Source: Flavobacterium sp. MedPE-SWcel
GTDB lineage: Bacteria; Bacteroidota; Bacteroidia; Flavobacteriales; Flavobacteriaceae
Direction of reading: 5' to 3'
Length of the DNA stretch: 64,000 bases
Assembly: GCA_001874325.1 (NCBI GenBank)
Contig: MPCW01000008.1
Coordinates: forward strand, 1 to 64,000
Positions 54,682 to 64,000 of this stretch are shown one piece after another. A program made the translations under genes and the position numbers. The notes under the pieces are model-generated. The model was not told the origin of the DNA. It was given only the letters and a program-made list of their open reading frames with translations, and did no database searches. Position 1 is the first letter of the stretch, and every line of letters starts with the position of its first letter.

Positions 54682-55429
54682 CTTTATTTTGTATAGAGTG
54701 AGATAATAATTTATAAATCGTTTTTAAGTTTTCATTATCAAGAAACTCAATATGCTTTTGCATAGTAGCAGTATCATTTCTTTTAGCAGGACCTGTTTGT
54801 GCTTGCTCAGGAGATAGTACTTGTACTTTATTGGCTGTTTCTTGTATTAATGGTTTTAGTATATCAAAAGGAACATTGTTTTGTTCACAAATAGTATTCC
54901 CCATATTGTACATATGGTTTGTAAAGTTATTTACAAATACTGCCGCAACATGTAATGATTTTCTTTGGTTGGAACTAATACTATATACGTTGTCAGATAC
55001 AGTATTAGCTAGTTTTTCGAGTATAGTATAATCGTGTTTATTTTCACTTTCTAAACATAAAGGCACTTGTTTAAAGTTGACTTCCTTGTTTTTAGAAAAT
55101 GTTTGTAACGGATAAAATACTCCTCGTTTATTTTTAGCATCAAGTTGTTCTAAAGCGACACTACCCGAGGTGTGTACTACAAGTTTATTAGAAAAGGGTA
55201 GGAGTGAAGAAACTTCAGAAATATCATCATCAGTAACCGAAATTATATAAATATCAGCTTCTTTAATAGTATTAAATGAATTTGTGATTTTATCTTCGGG
55301 TAATAACGATGTTAAAGCAGCTGTATTACGAGCATAGGCTTGTACAATAGCTACACCAATAGATGTACTAAAAACAGTAATCAAGTGTTGTGCTACATTG
55401 CCAGAGCCGATAATTACTACTTTTATCAT
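54674..55429 (-). CDS. Rossmann-fold DUF2520-type oxidoreductase
   Basis: This protein of about 251 residues starts M-I-K-V-V-I-I-G-S-G-N-V-A-Q-H, an NAD(P)-binding loop, and contains V-H-T-S-G-S-V near residue 97, Y-P-L-Q-T-F near 117 and the DUF2520 C-terminal helices. The longer frame has an ATG at 55459, but a terminator hairpin at 55449-55478 would then be coding and the Rossmann strand would be displaced. It overlaps the KdsC-like gene. The function is unknown. Confidence 0.82.
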   Translation of the reverse strand: MIKVVIIGSGNVAQHLITVFSTSIGVAIVQAYARNTAALTSLLPEDKITNSFNTIKEADIYIISVTDDDISEVSSLLPFSNKLVVHTSGSVALEQLDAKNKRGVFYPLQTFSKNKEVNFKQVPLCLESENKHDYTILEKLANTVSDNVYSISSNQRKSLHVAAVFVNNFTNHMYNMGNTICEQNNVPFDILKPLIQETANKVQVLSPEQAQTGPAKRNDTATMQKHIEFLDNENLKTIYKLLSHSIQNKDV

Positions 55430-55448
55430 AACTGCTAAATTATAAAAT

Positions 55449-55478
55449 AAACCCAGCATATAAAATAACGCTGGGTTT
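55449..55478 (-). terminator. Terminator after M1 peptidase gene
   Basis: On the minus strand AAACCCAGC pairs with GCTGGGTTT around a 12-nt loop, 12 nt beyond the peptidase stop, and runs into TATTTTATA. Confidence 0.7.
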
Positions 55479-55489
55479 TAGGGTTTTGT

Positions 55490-57421
55490 TTATTTTGATC
55501 TAATCCAATAATTATCATTCATATCAACATCTGGTAAATATCGTTTTGGGTCAATATCTACTGACTGTACCTTCTTAGATGAGTTAATTATATAATCCCA
55601 ACTGTTTTGGCGCTGCCATATCTCTACAGGTAACGTTTTAGTTTCAGATGAGTTATCTGCATATACTATTTTAAAAGTAATAGGCATTGGTACTTCTCCT
55701 TTATTAACAAAACGAACAGTAGTATATCCAGAATTATCAATTACTCTATCTATACCAATATTAATATTACCAGTACCTGTAAACCAACCTCTCCAAAACC
55801 AGTTTAGGTTTTCGCCAGCAACATTTTCCATACAGTTATAAAAGTCACTAGGTTGTGGATGTTTGTATGCCCAAGCATTAATATAAGCTTTAAAAGCATT
55901 ATCAAAACGTTCATGCCCTAGTATATATTCTCGTAGCATTATCATTCCTGTAGCAGGTTTATAGTATGCTGTAAAAGCAAGGTTCATGCTTTTTGCAACA
56001 TCTGGGTAGGTATCAATACCTTCTCTATTTCTCCATTTAAACCATTGTACACGGTTAAGACTTTTTGCTACGTCAGATGTGTATTCTCCGTTATTAAAAT
56101 CAACTGTACTATAGTAGTTAATAAAAGTATTAAATCCTTCGTCCATCCAAGCATAACGACGCTCGTTAGAACCTACAATCATTGGGAACCAATTGTGTCC
56201 AAACTCATGATCTGTAACATCCCAAAGGTCAGCACCCATACTATCAGACCCACAAAATGATACTCCAGGGTACTCCATACCACCTACATTTGATGCTACA
56301 TTAATGGCAGCAGGGTAAGGGTATTCAAACCACATGTTAGAATAATGCTCTATAGAAGCTTTTGTATATTCAGTAGATCTGCTCCATGCGTCGTTTCCGC
56401 TTATTTCTTTAGGATAAGCCGATTGTGCAATTGTTTTTTTACCATTAGGTAAGTTTATCTTTGCAGCATCCCATATAAAAGCTTTAGAGGTAGCAAAAGC
56501 TATATCGCGAGAGTTCTTCATTTTATAATGCCAAGTTACTTTTCCTTTTTGTACAGGTCGTGTAAGTTTGGTGTTTCCTACTTCATTAGGAGCAACAAGG
56601 TATACTGTTTCGTTACTTTCAGATGCTTTTTTCCATCGTTTTAATAACTCTTTAGATAATACTTCTTTAGCATTTACAAGCTCTCCAGAGCCTACTACAA
56701 TATGATTGTAAGGCACAGTTATTTTATAGTCAAAATCGCCATACTCAAGATAAAACTCTCCTGCACCTAGGTAAGGGTCAGTATTCCAGCCTACAACATC
56801 ATCAAAAACTGCTACTCTAGGATACCATTGTGCCATAGAATATATTGTTCCGTTTTGAGTAGCAAGTTGTCCCATTCTATCCATACCTTCTTCAGGTATT
56901 TTGAATTCAAAATTCATAGACACTACAGCTTTATCTCCTGATTTTAAAGGTTTGTCAAAAAAAACTTGCATTCTAGTATCAGAAATTAAATGTCTTGAAG
57001 ATGAAGCCCCGTTGGTCTTTGCAGAAAAGTTTGTAATAGTTATACCACCATTAGTATCTCCAGCATAACGGTTAGGTCCTGTAGGAGTCGTAAGTGTACC
57101 TCTAGAGTCTTCTGTAAAACGATTTTGTTCTACATACATCCAGATGTAATTAAGATTTTCAGGACTATTATTATAGTAAGTCATGGTTAGCTGACCTTTT
57201 AGTGTATTGTATCTGTCATCTAATTCAACTTCAATATCATAATCAGCGCTATTTTGCCAATATTGTGGGCCCGGTACACCTGATGCAGAACGATATACAT
57301 TACCTCTACGATAACCTATATCATCAAATAAAGATTGATTATTAGGTACTACTTCTTGAGCAAAAGCGACATAACCTAATAGACTAAATAGTAAAGCTAA
57401 TTTCGTTTTTTGTAATTTCAT
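55490..57421 (-). CDS. M1-family aminopeptidase, exported
   Basis: This 643-residue zinc metallopeptidase has a signal peptide (L-A-L-L-F-S-L-L-G-Y, ending F-A-Q). The zinc site is H-E-F-G-H with His405, Glu406 and His409, and Glu428 in W-M-D-E-G is the third ligand. The exopeptidase motif of classic M1 enzymes appears only loosely, as G-G-M-E-Y near residue 382. It probably degrades peptides in the periplasm. It is 7 nt downstream of the small exported protein gene. Confidence 0.9.
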   Translation of the reverse strand: MKLQKTKLALLFSLLGYVAFAQEVVPNNQSLFDDIGYRRGNVYRSASGVPGPQYWQNSADYDIEVELDDRYNTLKGQLTMTYYNNSPENLNYIWMYVEQNRFTEDSRGTLTTPTGPNRYAGDTNGGITITNFSAKTNGASSSRHLISDTRMQVFFDKPLKSGDKAVVSMNFEFKIPEEGMDRMGQLATQNGTIYSMAQWYPRVAVFDDVVGWNTDPYLGAGEFYLEYGDFDYKITVPYNHIVVGSGELVNAKEVLSKELLKRWKKASESNETVYLVAPNEVGNTKLTRPVQKGKVTWHYKMKNSRDIAFATSKAFIWDAAKINLPNGKKTIAQSAYPKEISGNDAWSRSTEYTKASIEHYSNMWFEYPYPAAINVASNVGGMEYPGVSFCGSDSMGADLWDVTDHEFGHNWFPMIVGSNERRYAWMDEGFNTFINYYSTVDFNNGEYTSDVAKSLNRVQWFKWRNREGIDTYPDVAKSMNLAFTAYYKPATGMIMLREYILGHERFDNAFKAYINAWAYKHPQPSDFYNCMENVAGENLNWFWRGWFTGTGNINIGIDRVIDNSGYTTVRFVNKGEVPMPITFKIVYADNSSETKTLPVEIWQRQNSWDYIINSSKKVQSVDIDPKRYLPDVDMNDNYWIRSK

Positions 57422-57428
57422 TTAGTTA

Positions 57429-58025
57429 TTATTTTTGAGAAAGACAGGTTACAATGGTTTTAACCCTGTAAGCTTCTCCCGTATTAAAAATAGTTTCTAC
57501 TGTATTAGTAACGGATGTTTCGCTATTGTTTATTGCATAGGATATAGAAATACTCTTAATCATCTTCTTAGTCAGTTTACCTAACTCTTTTTTATTTCCC
57601 ATAACATCACTTAAAAAACAAGAAAAATTACCTTCGCAATTATCTTCTCCCATGTTTTGCAATACAATCTTTTTTCCGTTGGTAAAGGTAATATTGGCTT
57701 GAGTATTCTCGTCTACACACCATATGGTATCATCTAATATGGTAATGTTCATCACGACTGATTGTGATGTTTTCATTAACATTACCTCTAAACCTGTTTT
57801 GCCTTCTGCACCTTTAATTTTAATAGTATTGTTTGCATATGTAACACTCTTACCACTAGTATATGTCTTAGTATGGGTAAAATAGTTACAAAGGCTGTCG
57901 GTATAAATCCATGTACCATTGTTATTTAAGATAACATCACGACCATCTTTAGTTTTAGCCTCTACTTGAGAATGGGCAGTTATACCAGCTAAGAGTAATA
58001 AAAAAGTGTATATAAAAAACTTCAT
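57429..58025 (-). CDS. Exported DUF3157-like protein
   Basis: This 198-residue protein has a signal peptide (F-I-Y-T-F-L-L-L-L-A-G-I, ending H-S-Q). The mature start A-K-T-K-D-G-R-D-V-I-L-N-N-N-G-T-W-I-Y is like the DUF3157/SH3-like domains of other flavobacteria. Three or four Cys residues are present (C47, C103, C129 region, C195). It is the first gene of a unit with the M1 aminopeptidase. The function is unknown. Confidence 0.65.
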   Translation of the reverse strand: MKFFIYTFLLLLAGITAHSQVEAKTKDGRDVILNNNGTWIYTDSLCNYFTHTKTYTSGKSVTYANNTIKIKGAEGKTGLEVMLMKTSQSVVMNITILDDTIWCVDENTQANITFTNGKKIVLQNMGEDNCEGNFSCFLSDVMGNKKELGKLTKKMIKSISISYAINNSETSVTNTVETIFNTGEAYRVKTIVTCLSQK

Positions 58026-58203
58026 TTCTTAAAAATTGAGAGTCAAATATAAAATACATTATTGGGATATTTACCAAAAAATAACACGAGGTAACTTTAT
58101 AGATGTACTACAAATGTGCGAATATGCAAAAAGGAATGCCCTTTAACAATTCTTTTAACCAATTTTTAGGTATTAAAATGAGTGTTAAAAATGAAGTTTT
58201 GAG

Positions 58204-58211
58204 TACTTTTG
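58204..58211 (+). promoter_or_regulatory. Candidate ccsBA -7 box
   Basis: TACTTTTG matches TAnnTTTG and ends 29 nt before the ccsBA start codon. The -33 region is unclear. Confidence 0.45.
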
Positions 58212-58240
58212 CAGGAATTTATAAATAACGTTACTTACTC

Positions 58241-61200
58241 ATGGGTAAATTATTCTCTTTCCTTTCTTCTACACGTTTAATGGCCACTCTTTTTATTGTT
58301 TTTGCAGCAGCAATGGGTATTGGTACATTTATAGAAGACGCTTATAACACTGACACTGCTAGAATATACATTTACAATGCTTGGTGGTTCGAAGCTATAA
58401 TGGTTGTTTTTGTAATTAACTTTTTCGGAAACATAAAAAGGTATCAATTACATAAAAAGGAAAAATGGGCAACTTTATTGCTTCACCTTTCATTTATTTT
58501 TATAATAGTAGGTGCTTTTGTAACACGTTACATCAGTTTTGAAGGGGTGATGCCTATTAGAGAAGGGGAAACAGAAAATGTTTTCTATTCTGATAAAACA
58601 CATCTAACAGTTCTTGTTGATGGTGATTATCAAGGTGAAGTACGTCGTAAAACCTTTGAGAAACCAATATTATTATCTCCTGTGGCTAATAATGATTTTT
58701 CAATATCAGATGAGTTTAATGCAATACCTTTTGAGGTAACTTATAAAGATTTTGTATTAGGGGCTAAAGAAGTTATTAAGGAAGATGCAAAAGGGCAGTA
58801 TTATATAAAGCTAGTTGAGGCTGGAGATGGTGGACGTCATGAACACTACCTAAAAGCAGGAGAAGTAAAAAACATACATAACTTACTATACGCTTTTAAT
58901 AAGCCTACAAAAGGAGCTATAAACATAACTACTGATGGTGAAGAGTATTCGATAAGTTCTCCTTTTGAAGGTGACTTTATGCGAATGGCAGATCAGTTTA
59001 AAGGGCAAGTAGTACAAGATTCTGTACAACCGTTAATGTTACGATCTCTTTATAATCTTGGAGGGTCACGGTTTGTTTTTCCAGAACCGGCAATGAAGGG
59101 TAAAGTAGTATATGAATCGAACAACGATTATAAAACTAGAGAAGATGGTGCTTTAACCGTTATTGTAAATGCTGAAGGAGAGCAAAAAGAAGTAACTTTA
59201 TTAGGTAATAAAGGAAAAATGGGAGTTCCTCAATCTTTTAAAATGGGTAGTTTAGAGTATACTTTAATATATGGTAGTAAAGTACATGAACTTCCTTTTT
59301 CTATAAAGGTTAATGATTTTATTGCTAAAAAATATCCAGGTACCGAGTCGAGTTATGCTTCTTTTGAAAGTAAAACAACCGTTATTGACAAGGAGAAGAA
59401 TAATACTTTTGATGCTGATATTTATATGAACAATATACTTGACTACAGGGGGTACCGCTTCTTTCAATCATCTTTTGATCCAGATGAGTTAGGTACAGTA
59501 CTATCTGTAAATCACGATTACTGGGGTACATGGATTACTTACATTGGTTATTTCCTTTTATACTTTGCTTTACTAGCTATATTGTTTGATAAAAACACTC
59601 GTTTTGCCGATTTAAAACGAAAATTAAATAAAGTAAAGAGTAAAAAAGCAAGCCTTACTATTATTGCATTGTTTTTAAGTTTAGGCGGTTATGCACAACA
59701 TGACCATGTAACAACATCTACAAAACAAATAGACTCGCTTATACAACGTTATAAGGTGAGTAAGGAACATGCAGCTAAATTTGGTCGTGTTATTATTCAA
59801 GATGCAGGAGGTAGAATGAAGCCTGCAAACACTTTTTCTTCAGAGTTGTTGAGAAAAGTAAGTAAAAGTGATACTTATAAAGGTATGAATGCCGATCAGG
59901 TATTTCTTTCTATGGCTATGTTAGATCAAGCTTGGTATAGCGTGCCTATTATATATTTAAAGCGTGGTAATGATAGCTTACGTGCTGTAGCTGGTGTAGA
60001 TAAAAAGGCAAAATATGCAGCATTAGCAGACTTTTTTGACAATAGAGGAGCATATAAGTTAACAAAGACTCTTGAAGAGGCTTACCGTGAGCCAGTACCT
60101 AATCAATTCCAGAAAGATTTTATGGATATTGATAGAAAAATAAACTTGCTATATTCAGCATTAACAGGTCAAATATTAAAAGTATTTCCTATACCAGAAG
60201 ATGAAAATGATAAATGGGTTTCATACCTAGAAATAGGTGAAACTACAGGAACGGAACTAGATTCTATTAAAAATGTATTACCATATTATCTTCAGTCGTT
60301 AGCAAAATCAGTTGATACCAAAGATTATAAAGTTCCTGATAGTATGCTAGAAGGATTAAAAAAGTACCAAGTAAAATATGGTGCTAAGGTAATGCCTAGT
60401 GAAGATAAAGTTGAAGCAGAGATATTATATAACAAATATGATGTTTTCAAAAAACTGTTTTCATGGTATATGTATGCAGGTTTATTAATGTTTGTTTTTG
60501 TAATTATTAAAATATTTAATAGTAAAAAATGGGTTGTTGTAGGTGTGAAATCATTTCACGTTATAATAGCGCTTTTATTTGTTCTACACACTTTAGGACT
60601 TATAGCACGTTGGTATATTTCGGGTCATGCACCATGGAGTAACGCTTATGAATCTGTAATATATGTTGGTTGGGCTACAATGCTCTTTGGGTTAATTTTT
60701 GGTAGAAAATCAGAACTTACTGTTGCAGCTACTGCATTTGTTGCAGCTATGGTGTTAATGGTAGCACATTGGAGTTGGACTGATCCAGAAATAGGTAACT
60801 TAGTACCTGTATTGAATTCTTATTGGTTAATGATACACGTGGCGGTTATTGTGGGTAGTTATGGTCCGTTTACATTGGCTATGATACTTGGTCTTGTGGC
60901 TATGTTCTTAATGTTATTTACTAACGAGAAGAACAAGAAAAAAATGGACTTGAATATAAAAGAACTAACTTATATTAATGAAATGGCATTAACTGTAGGT
61001 TTAGTAATGCTTACCATTGGTAACTTCTTAGGAGGGCAATGGGCTAACGAAAGTTGGGGACGTTATTGGGGTTGGGATCCTAAAGAAACATGGGCGTTAG
61101 TAAGTATAATGGTTTATGCTTTTGTAATACACATGCGATTTGTACCAAAATTAAGAGGTACATGGATATACAACTTCTTTAGTGTATTAGCATTTGCATC

Positions 61201-61363
61201 TATATTAATGACATATTTTGGAGTGAATTTCTACCTAACAGGTCTACACTCATATGCTAGTGGAGAAGTAAGAACACCAATGTATTTCTTCTGGATGGCA
61301 ATCCTTGTCTTTATACTTGGGATATTCTCCTTTATACAATACAAGAAACATTTAAAAAAATAA
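58241..61363 (+). CDS. Cytochrome c biogenesis fusion protein CcsBA
   Basis: This 1040-residue membrane protein fuses ResB/CcsB (about 1-470) and CcsA/ResC (about 770-1035), the system II cytochrome c synthase. N-terminal helices flank a periplasmic domain. The C-terminal part has the tryptophan-rich heme motif W-G-R-Y-W-G-W-D-P-K-E-T-W, with His residues in helices before and after for heme export. The ResB/CcsA parts are separated by a soluble stretch (about 490-740) that is not in two-gene versions. It attaches heme to cytochrome c precursors in the periplasm. Confidence 0.93.
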   Translation: MGKLFSFLSSTRLMATLFIVFAAAMGIGTFIEDAYNTDTARIYIYNAWWFEAIMVVFVINFFGNIKRYQLHKKEKWATLLLHLSFIFIIVGAFVTRYISFEGVMPIREGETENVFYSDKTHLTVLVDGDYQGEVRRKTFEKPILLSPVANNDFSISDEFNAIPFEVTYKDFVLGAKEVIKEDAKGQYYIKLVEAGDGGRHEHYLKAGEVKNIHNLLYAFNKPTKGAINITTDGEEYSISSPFEGDFMRMADQFKGQVVQDSVQPLMLRSLYNLGGSRFVFPEPAMKGKVVYESNNDYKTREDGALTVIVNAEGEQKEVTLLGNKGKMGVPQSFKMGSLEYTLIYGSKVHELPFSIKVNDFIAKKYPGTESSYASFESKTTVIDKEKNNTFDADIYMNNILDYRGYRFFQSSFDPDELGTVLSVNHDYWGTWITYIGYFLLYFALLAILFDKNTRFADLKRKLNKVKSKKASLTIIALFLSLGGYAQHDHVTTSTKQIDSLIQRYKVSKEHAAKFGRVIIQDAGGRMKPANTFSSELLRKVSKSDTYKGMNADQVFLSMAMLDQAWYSVPIIYLKRGNDSLRAVAGVDKKAKYAALADFFDNRGAYKLTKTLEEAYREPVPNQFQKDFMDIDRKINLLYSALTGQILKVFPIPEDENDKWVSYLEIGETTGTELDSIKNVLPYYLQSLAKSVDTKDYKVPDSMLEGLKKYQVKYGAKVMPSEDKVEAEILYNKYDVFKKLFSWYMYAGLLMFVFVIIKIFNSKKWVVVGVKSFHVIIALLFVLHTLGLIARWYISGHAPWSNAYESVIYVGWATMLFGLIFGRKSELTVAATAFVAAMVLMVAHWSWTDPEIGNLVPVLNSYWLMIHVAVIVGSYGPFTLAMILGLVAMFLMLFTNEKNKKKMDLNIKELTYINEMALTVGLVMLTIGNFLGGQWANESWGRYWGWDPKETWALVSIMVYAFVIHMRFVPKLRGTWIYNFFSVLAFASILMTYFGVNFYLTGLHSYASGEVRTPMYFFWMAILVFILGIFSFIQYKKHLKK

Positions 61364-61365
61364 TA

Positions 61366-61396
61366 AAATAGCCTCGCAGTTTGTGAGGCTTATTTT
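61366..61396. terminator. Terminator between ccsBA and channel gene
   Basis: GCCTCGCA pairs with TGTGAGGC (one G-T pair), with AAAATA and TATTTTTT outside. It overlaps the last codons of the convergent channel gene. Confidence 0.7.
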
Positions 61397-61704
61397 TTTT
61401 TCTTTTTTTCTCTCGATTCGTTATAATGAATCTGTAAGGTATTTATAAATGTTAGTATAACACCTATACCTAATATAATATACAAAATAGTAAATAGCTT
61501 GCCAGCATCTGTTTGAGGTGCAAAATCACCAAAACCTATTGTTGTAAGTGTAACTACCGAGAAGTAAAGAGAATCAATATAGCTCCAACCTTCTAAAAAG
61601 CGGTATGCTATTGTACCAATGAATAATACAACACTGGTAGTATAAATTAGATCACGATAATCTTTATTATTTAGAAAAGTAAGTATAGTTTTAAAGAATA
61701 ACAT
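61390..61704 (-). CDS. Two-TM potassium channel-like protein
   Basis: This 104-residue membrane protein has two helices (about 20-38 and 70-90) and a selectivity filter region T-T-I-G-F-G-D near residues 54-60, so it is a minimal K+ channel pore like KcsA. There is no RCK or cyclic-nucleotide domain. A Lys-rich tail ends the protein. It lies next to ccsBA but has no functional link visible. Confidence 0.87.
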   Translation of the reverse strand: MLFFKTILTFLNNKDYRDLIYTTSVVLFIGTIAYRFLEGWSYIDSLYFSVVTLTTIGFGDFAPQTDAGKLFTILYIILGIGVILTFINTLQIHYNESREKKKKK

Positions 61705-61794
61705 GACGGGTGTGTGTATTTGACAATGGTTAAATATAAGGTAAAAATAAAGGGCTGTTAGAAATAATCCGTAAATTTATGCCAAAATAATAAC

Positions 61795-62382
61795 ATGAAG
61801 AAAATAGTATTTTTTATATCAGGATTAATGCTCCTTGTAGGGTGTAAAAATGATTCGAAAACAGATAATAATGCACAAGCTGAAAATATGGAAACTGTAG
61901 CTAAAGGAACAATACACGATTTTAAAACAAAAGACCTTTACGGTAACGATTTTGATTTTTCTACTTTAAAGGGTAAAAAAATAATGGTTGTTAATACAGC
62001 TTCAGAGTGTGGTTTGACTCCTCAGTATGAAGATTTAGAGGCATTATATAGAGAATATAAAAATGATGATTTTGTAATTGTAGGTTTCCCTGCTAATAAT
62101 TTTGGGCAGCAAGAACCAGGTACAAACGAAGAAATTGCTACTTTTTGTAAAAAGAATTTTGGAGTTACCTTCCCTATGATGGAGAAAATATCTGTTAAAG
62201 GAGATGATATGGCACCTATATATAACTTTTTGACACAAAAAAGTAAAAATGGAGTTCAAGACAGCGATGTAGAATGGAACTTCCAGAAATACTTAATTAA
62301 TAAAGAGGGAGAGTTGGTAAAAGTAATTAGCCCAAAAATACTACCAACTAATCCTGAGATTGTAAACTGGATTAGAGAATAA
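61795..62382 (+). CDS. Glutathione peroxidase-like lipoprotein
   Basis: This 195-residue thiol peroxidase of the glutathione peroxidase family has the active-site motif N-T-A-S-E-C-G-L-T (Cys near residue 71, not Sec). G-F-P-A-N-N-F-G-Q-Q-E lies near 100, and W-N-F-Q-K-Y near 162 completes the tetrad. The N-terminus is a lipobox signal L-L-V-G-C, so it should be a membrane-anchored lipoprotein in the periplasm, reducing lipid or organic peroxides there. It precedes menD by 31 nt. Confidence 0.87.
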   Translation: MKKIVFFISGLMLLVGCKNDSKTDNNAQAENMETVAKGTIHDFKTKDLYGNDFDFSTLKGKKIMVVNTASECGLTPQYEDLEALYREYKNDDFVIVGFPANNFGQQEPGTNEEIATFCKKNFGVTFPMMEKISVKGDDMAPIYNFLTQKSKNGVQDSDVEWNFQKYLINKEGELVKVISPKILPTNPEIVNWIRE

Positions 62383-62413
62383 TACGACTAGCCTTTAGTA
62401 AAAGGCATTATAT

Positions 62414-64000
62414 ATGATATATCCTAAAATACCATTGGCGCAAAGCATATTAGAAATATGTCTTGCCAAAGGAGTTACCCACATTGTAATATCACCGGGG
62501 TCGCGTAATGCACCCTTAACTATTGGTTTTGCTAATAATCCTGCATTCAATTGCTATAGTATAGCAGATGAGCGTTGTGCAGCTTTTTTTGCAATGGGAA
62601 TAGCACAACAAATTCAAAAACCTGTTGCAGTAGTATGTACATCAGGTTCGGCATTGTTAAATTATTATCCAGCAGTTGCAGAGGCTTTTTATAGCCAAAT
62701 TCCATTAGTAGTTATCTCTGCCGATAGACCACATGATAAAATAGATATTGGAGATGGGCAAACGATACGTCAAGAGAATGTATTTGCTAATCATAGTATA
62801 TGTAATGCTAATCTTACAGAAGAAGCTTCGAAAGAGAATGATATAAGAATAAGTGAAGCTATTTCGACTTCGATAGTAAATAAGGGTCCTGTACATATAA
62901 ATGTACCTTTTGAAGAGCCTTTATACCAAACAGTAAGTGAACTATCGGTAACACCACAGGTATTAAATACAACTATTCCAGATACTGAGTTTAAAGATGA
63001 TTTAACTCCTTATATTGAAAAATGGAATACTGCAAAAAAGAAATTAATACTAGTAGGTGTTAATCACCCTAATACTATTGATGAGGCTGTTATACAACAA
63101 TTAGCAGCAGATGATTCGGTAATAGTAATGACCGAAACAACGTCTAACTTGCACCATGATAGTTTTTTAAATAGTATAGATACTATTATAACACCATTTA
63201 CTGATGAGGATTTTGAGGCATATCAACCTGAAGTACTGATTACTTTTGGGGGTATGGTTGTCTCTAAGCGAGTAAAAGCATGGCTCAGAAAATATAGTCC
63301 ACAAGAACATTGGCATATAGATACACTTAGAGCTTATGATACCTTTGGGGTATTATCTCAGCATTTTAAAATAGAACCCAATACATTTTTCAATAAGTTT
63401 TTACCTCAAACAACTGTAACGCAAAGCAATTATAACATTATTGCACAAGAGTTAAAAGCATTAAGAGAGGCAAAACATCAAGAATATTTAGATAAAATTC
63501 CTTTTTCTGACTTTAAAGCTTTTGAAGTTATATTGCCTTCATTACCTGATGCTATACAACTACAAATAAGTAATAGCTCGGCTATACGTTACGCACAGTT
63601 ATTTGATATTAAACCAAGTATAGAGGTGTTTTGTAATCGCGGTACTAGTGGTATAGATGGTAGTAGCTCTACAGCTATAGGTGCAGCACTTGCAAGTGGT
63701 AAAGAAACTGTTTTAATAACTGGTGATGTTAGCTTCTTGTACGACAGTAATGCATTGTGGAATAGTTATATACCTAAAAACTTTAAGATAATAGTACTTA
63801 ATAATGGAGGTGGTGGTATTTTCAGGATATTACCTGGGCATAACGAAACACCTGTGTTTAATACTTATTTTGAAACATCACATTGCTTTACAGCAGAACA
63901 TTTAGCAAAAATGTATGGTTTTGATTACCATACTGCAACAGACGAAGCTTCGTTAAATAATGCATTAAAGGATTTTGTACAAGCTACTGATAAACCACAA
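62414..64000 (+). CDS. menD: MenD, SEPHCHC synthase (partial)
   Basis: The 5' end of menD is present and runs off the right edge with 529 codons visible. It starts M-I-Y-P-K-I-P-L-A-Q and has the S-P-G-S-R-N-A-P-L-T motif, E-R-C-A-A-F-F near residue 51 and an S-G-T-S-G-I-D-G-S-S-S-T-A-like ThDP loop near residue 410. MenD forms SEPHCHC from isochorismate and 2-oxoglutarate in menaquinone synthesis. Other men genes probably lie beyond the window. Confidence 0.92.
   Translation, partial: MIYPKIPLAQSILEICLAKGVTHIVISPGSRNAPLTIGFANNPAFNCYSIADERCAAFFAMGIAQQIQKPVAVVCTSGSALLNYYPAVAEAFYSQIPLVVISADRPHDKIDIGDGQTIRQENVFANHSICNANLTEEASKENDIRISEAISTSIVNKGPVHINVPFEEPLYQTVSELSVTPQVLNTTIPDTEFKDDLTPYIEKWNTAKKKLILVGVNHPNTIDEAVIQQLAADDSVIVMTETTSNLHHDSFLNSIDTIITPFTDEDFEAYQPEVLITFGGMVVSKRVKAWLRKYSPQEHWHIDTLRAYDTFGVLSQHFKIEPNTFFNKFLPQTTVTQSNYNIIAQELKALREAKHQEYLDKIPFSDFKAFEVILPSLPDAIQLQISNSSAIRYAQLFDIKPSIEVFCNRGTSGIDGSSSTAIGAALASGKETVLITGDVSFLYDSNALWNSYIPKNFKIIVLNNGGGGIFRILPGHNETPVFNTYFETSHCFTAEHLAKMYGFDYHTATDEASLNNALKDFVQATDKPQ

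Noticed and set aside
58103..58228. A 41-codon ORF upstream of ccsBA
   Set aside because: It contains the likely ccsBA -7 box, has no recognisable product and no clear translation signal.

Overview
The window is low-GC chromosomal DNA from a member of the Bacteroidota, most likely the family Flavobacteriaceae. The evidence is consistent: type IX secretion (T9SS) C-terminal sorting domains, TAnnTTTG-type -7 promoter boxes, an M56/BlaI pair, a DUF2911 protein, a fused CcsBA, PyrR next to PyrB, and ABC-F, SusD-free lipoprotein and DUF families typical of flavobacteria. Starts are often ATG, but several open frames extend upstream through TTG or GTG codons. I chose internal ATGs where homology, signal peptides or neighbouring genes favoured them.

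Positions 1-7990 look like an accessory island. It holds an orphan exported protein, a scar of an RHS-repeat core fused to the 3' half of a tyrosine recombinase gene, a 1112-residue T9SS-secreted lipase-like protein, two tandem near-duplicate lipoproteins, and an intact tyrosine integrase. The integrase gene abuts the 3' end of a tRNA-Arg(ACG) gene, which is the usual geometry of an element integrated into a tRNA. Unusual repeats flank the integrase: a GTATC/GATAC cluster at its 3' side and a stem whose two arms are themselves palindromes at its 5' side.

From 8067 onward the content is mostly housekeeping. Segments in order: apt; a BlaI-type repressor and M56 antirepressor pair with three operators spaced exactly 20 bp; an MFS exporter, a DUF1684 protein and an EamA transporter; a T9SS subtilase; a nitronate monooxygenase, a 1-Cys peroxiredoxin and a decayed copy of the nitronate monooxygenase 3' end; a Tat-type alkaline phosphatase, lysA, sucC, mscS and trmH; a DEAD-box helicase, rdgB and a small membrane-protein cluster (DUF4870-like, TM2, DUF2752, TM2); an alpha-oxoamine synthase; an aldo/keto reductase; and an ABC-F protein.

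The stretch 36042-43160 is a long plus-strand run: pyrR, pyrB, a STAS-like protein, rnz, pdxH, sixA, ppk1 and ppx. It joins pyrimidine synthesis, tRNA maturation, PLP synthesis and polyphosphate turnover. An ECF sigma factor operon, a photolyase pair and a DUF2911 gene follow. A minus-strand run then reads from an M1 aminopeptidase and a 198-residue exported protein, through a DUF2520, KdsC-like phosphatase, UbiA-like and Maf block, to a PIG-L deacetylase, a previously easy-to-miss 34-residue membrane peptide and a sodium:solute symporter. The right end holds ccsBA (cytochrome c maturation), a two-TM potassium channel, a lipoprotein glutathione peroxidase and the start of menD (menaquinone synthesis), which runs off the window.

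No CRISPR array, rRNA or intact insertion sequence is visible. The observations I rate highest are the asymmetric ABC-F ATPase sites, the 34-residue peptide translationally coupled to the symporter, the poly-G tract inside the ppx phosphate-binding motif, the triple BlaI operator and the nested palindrome at the integrase/tRNA junction.
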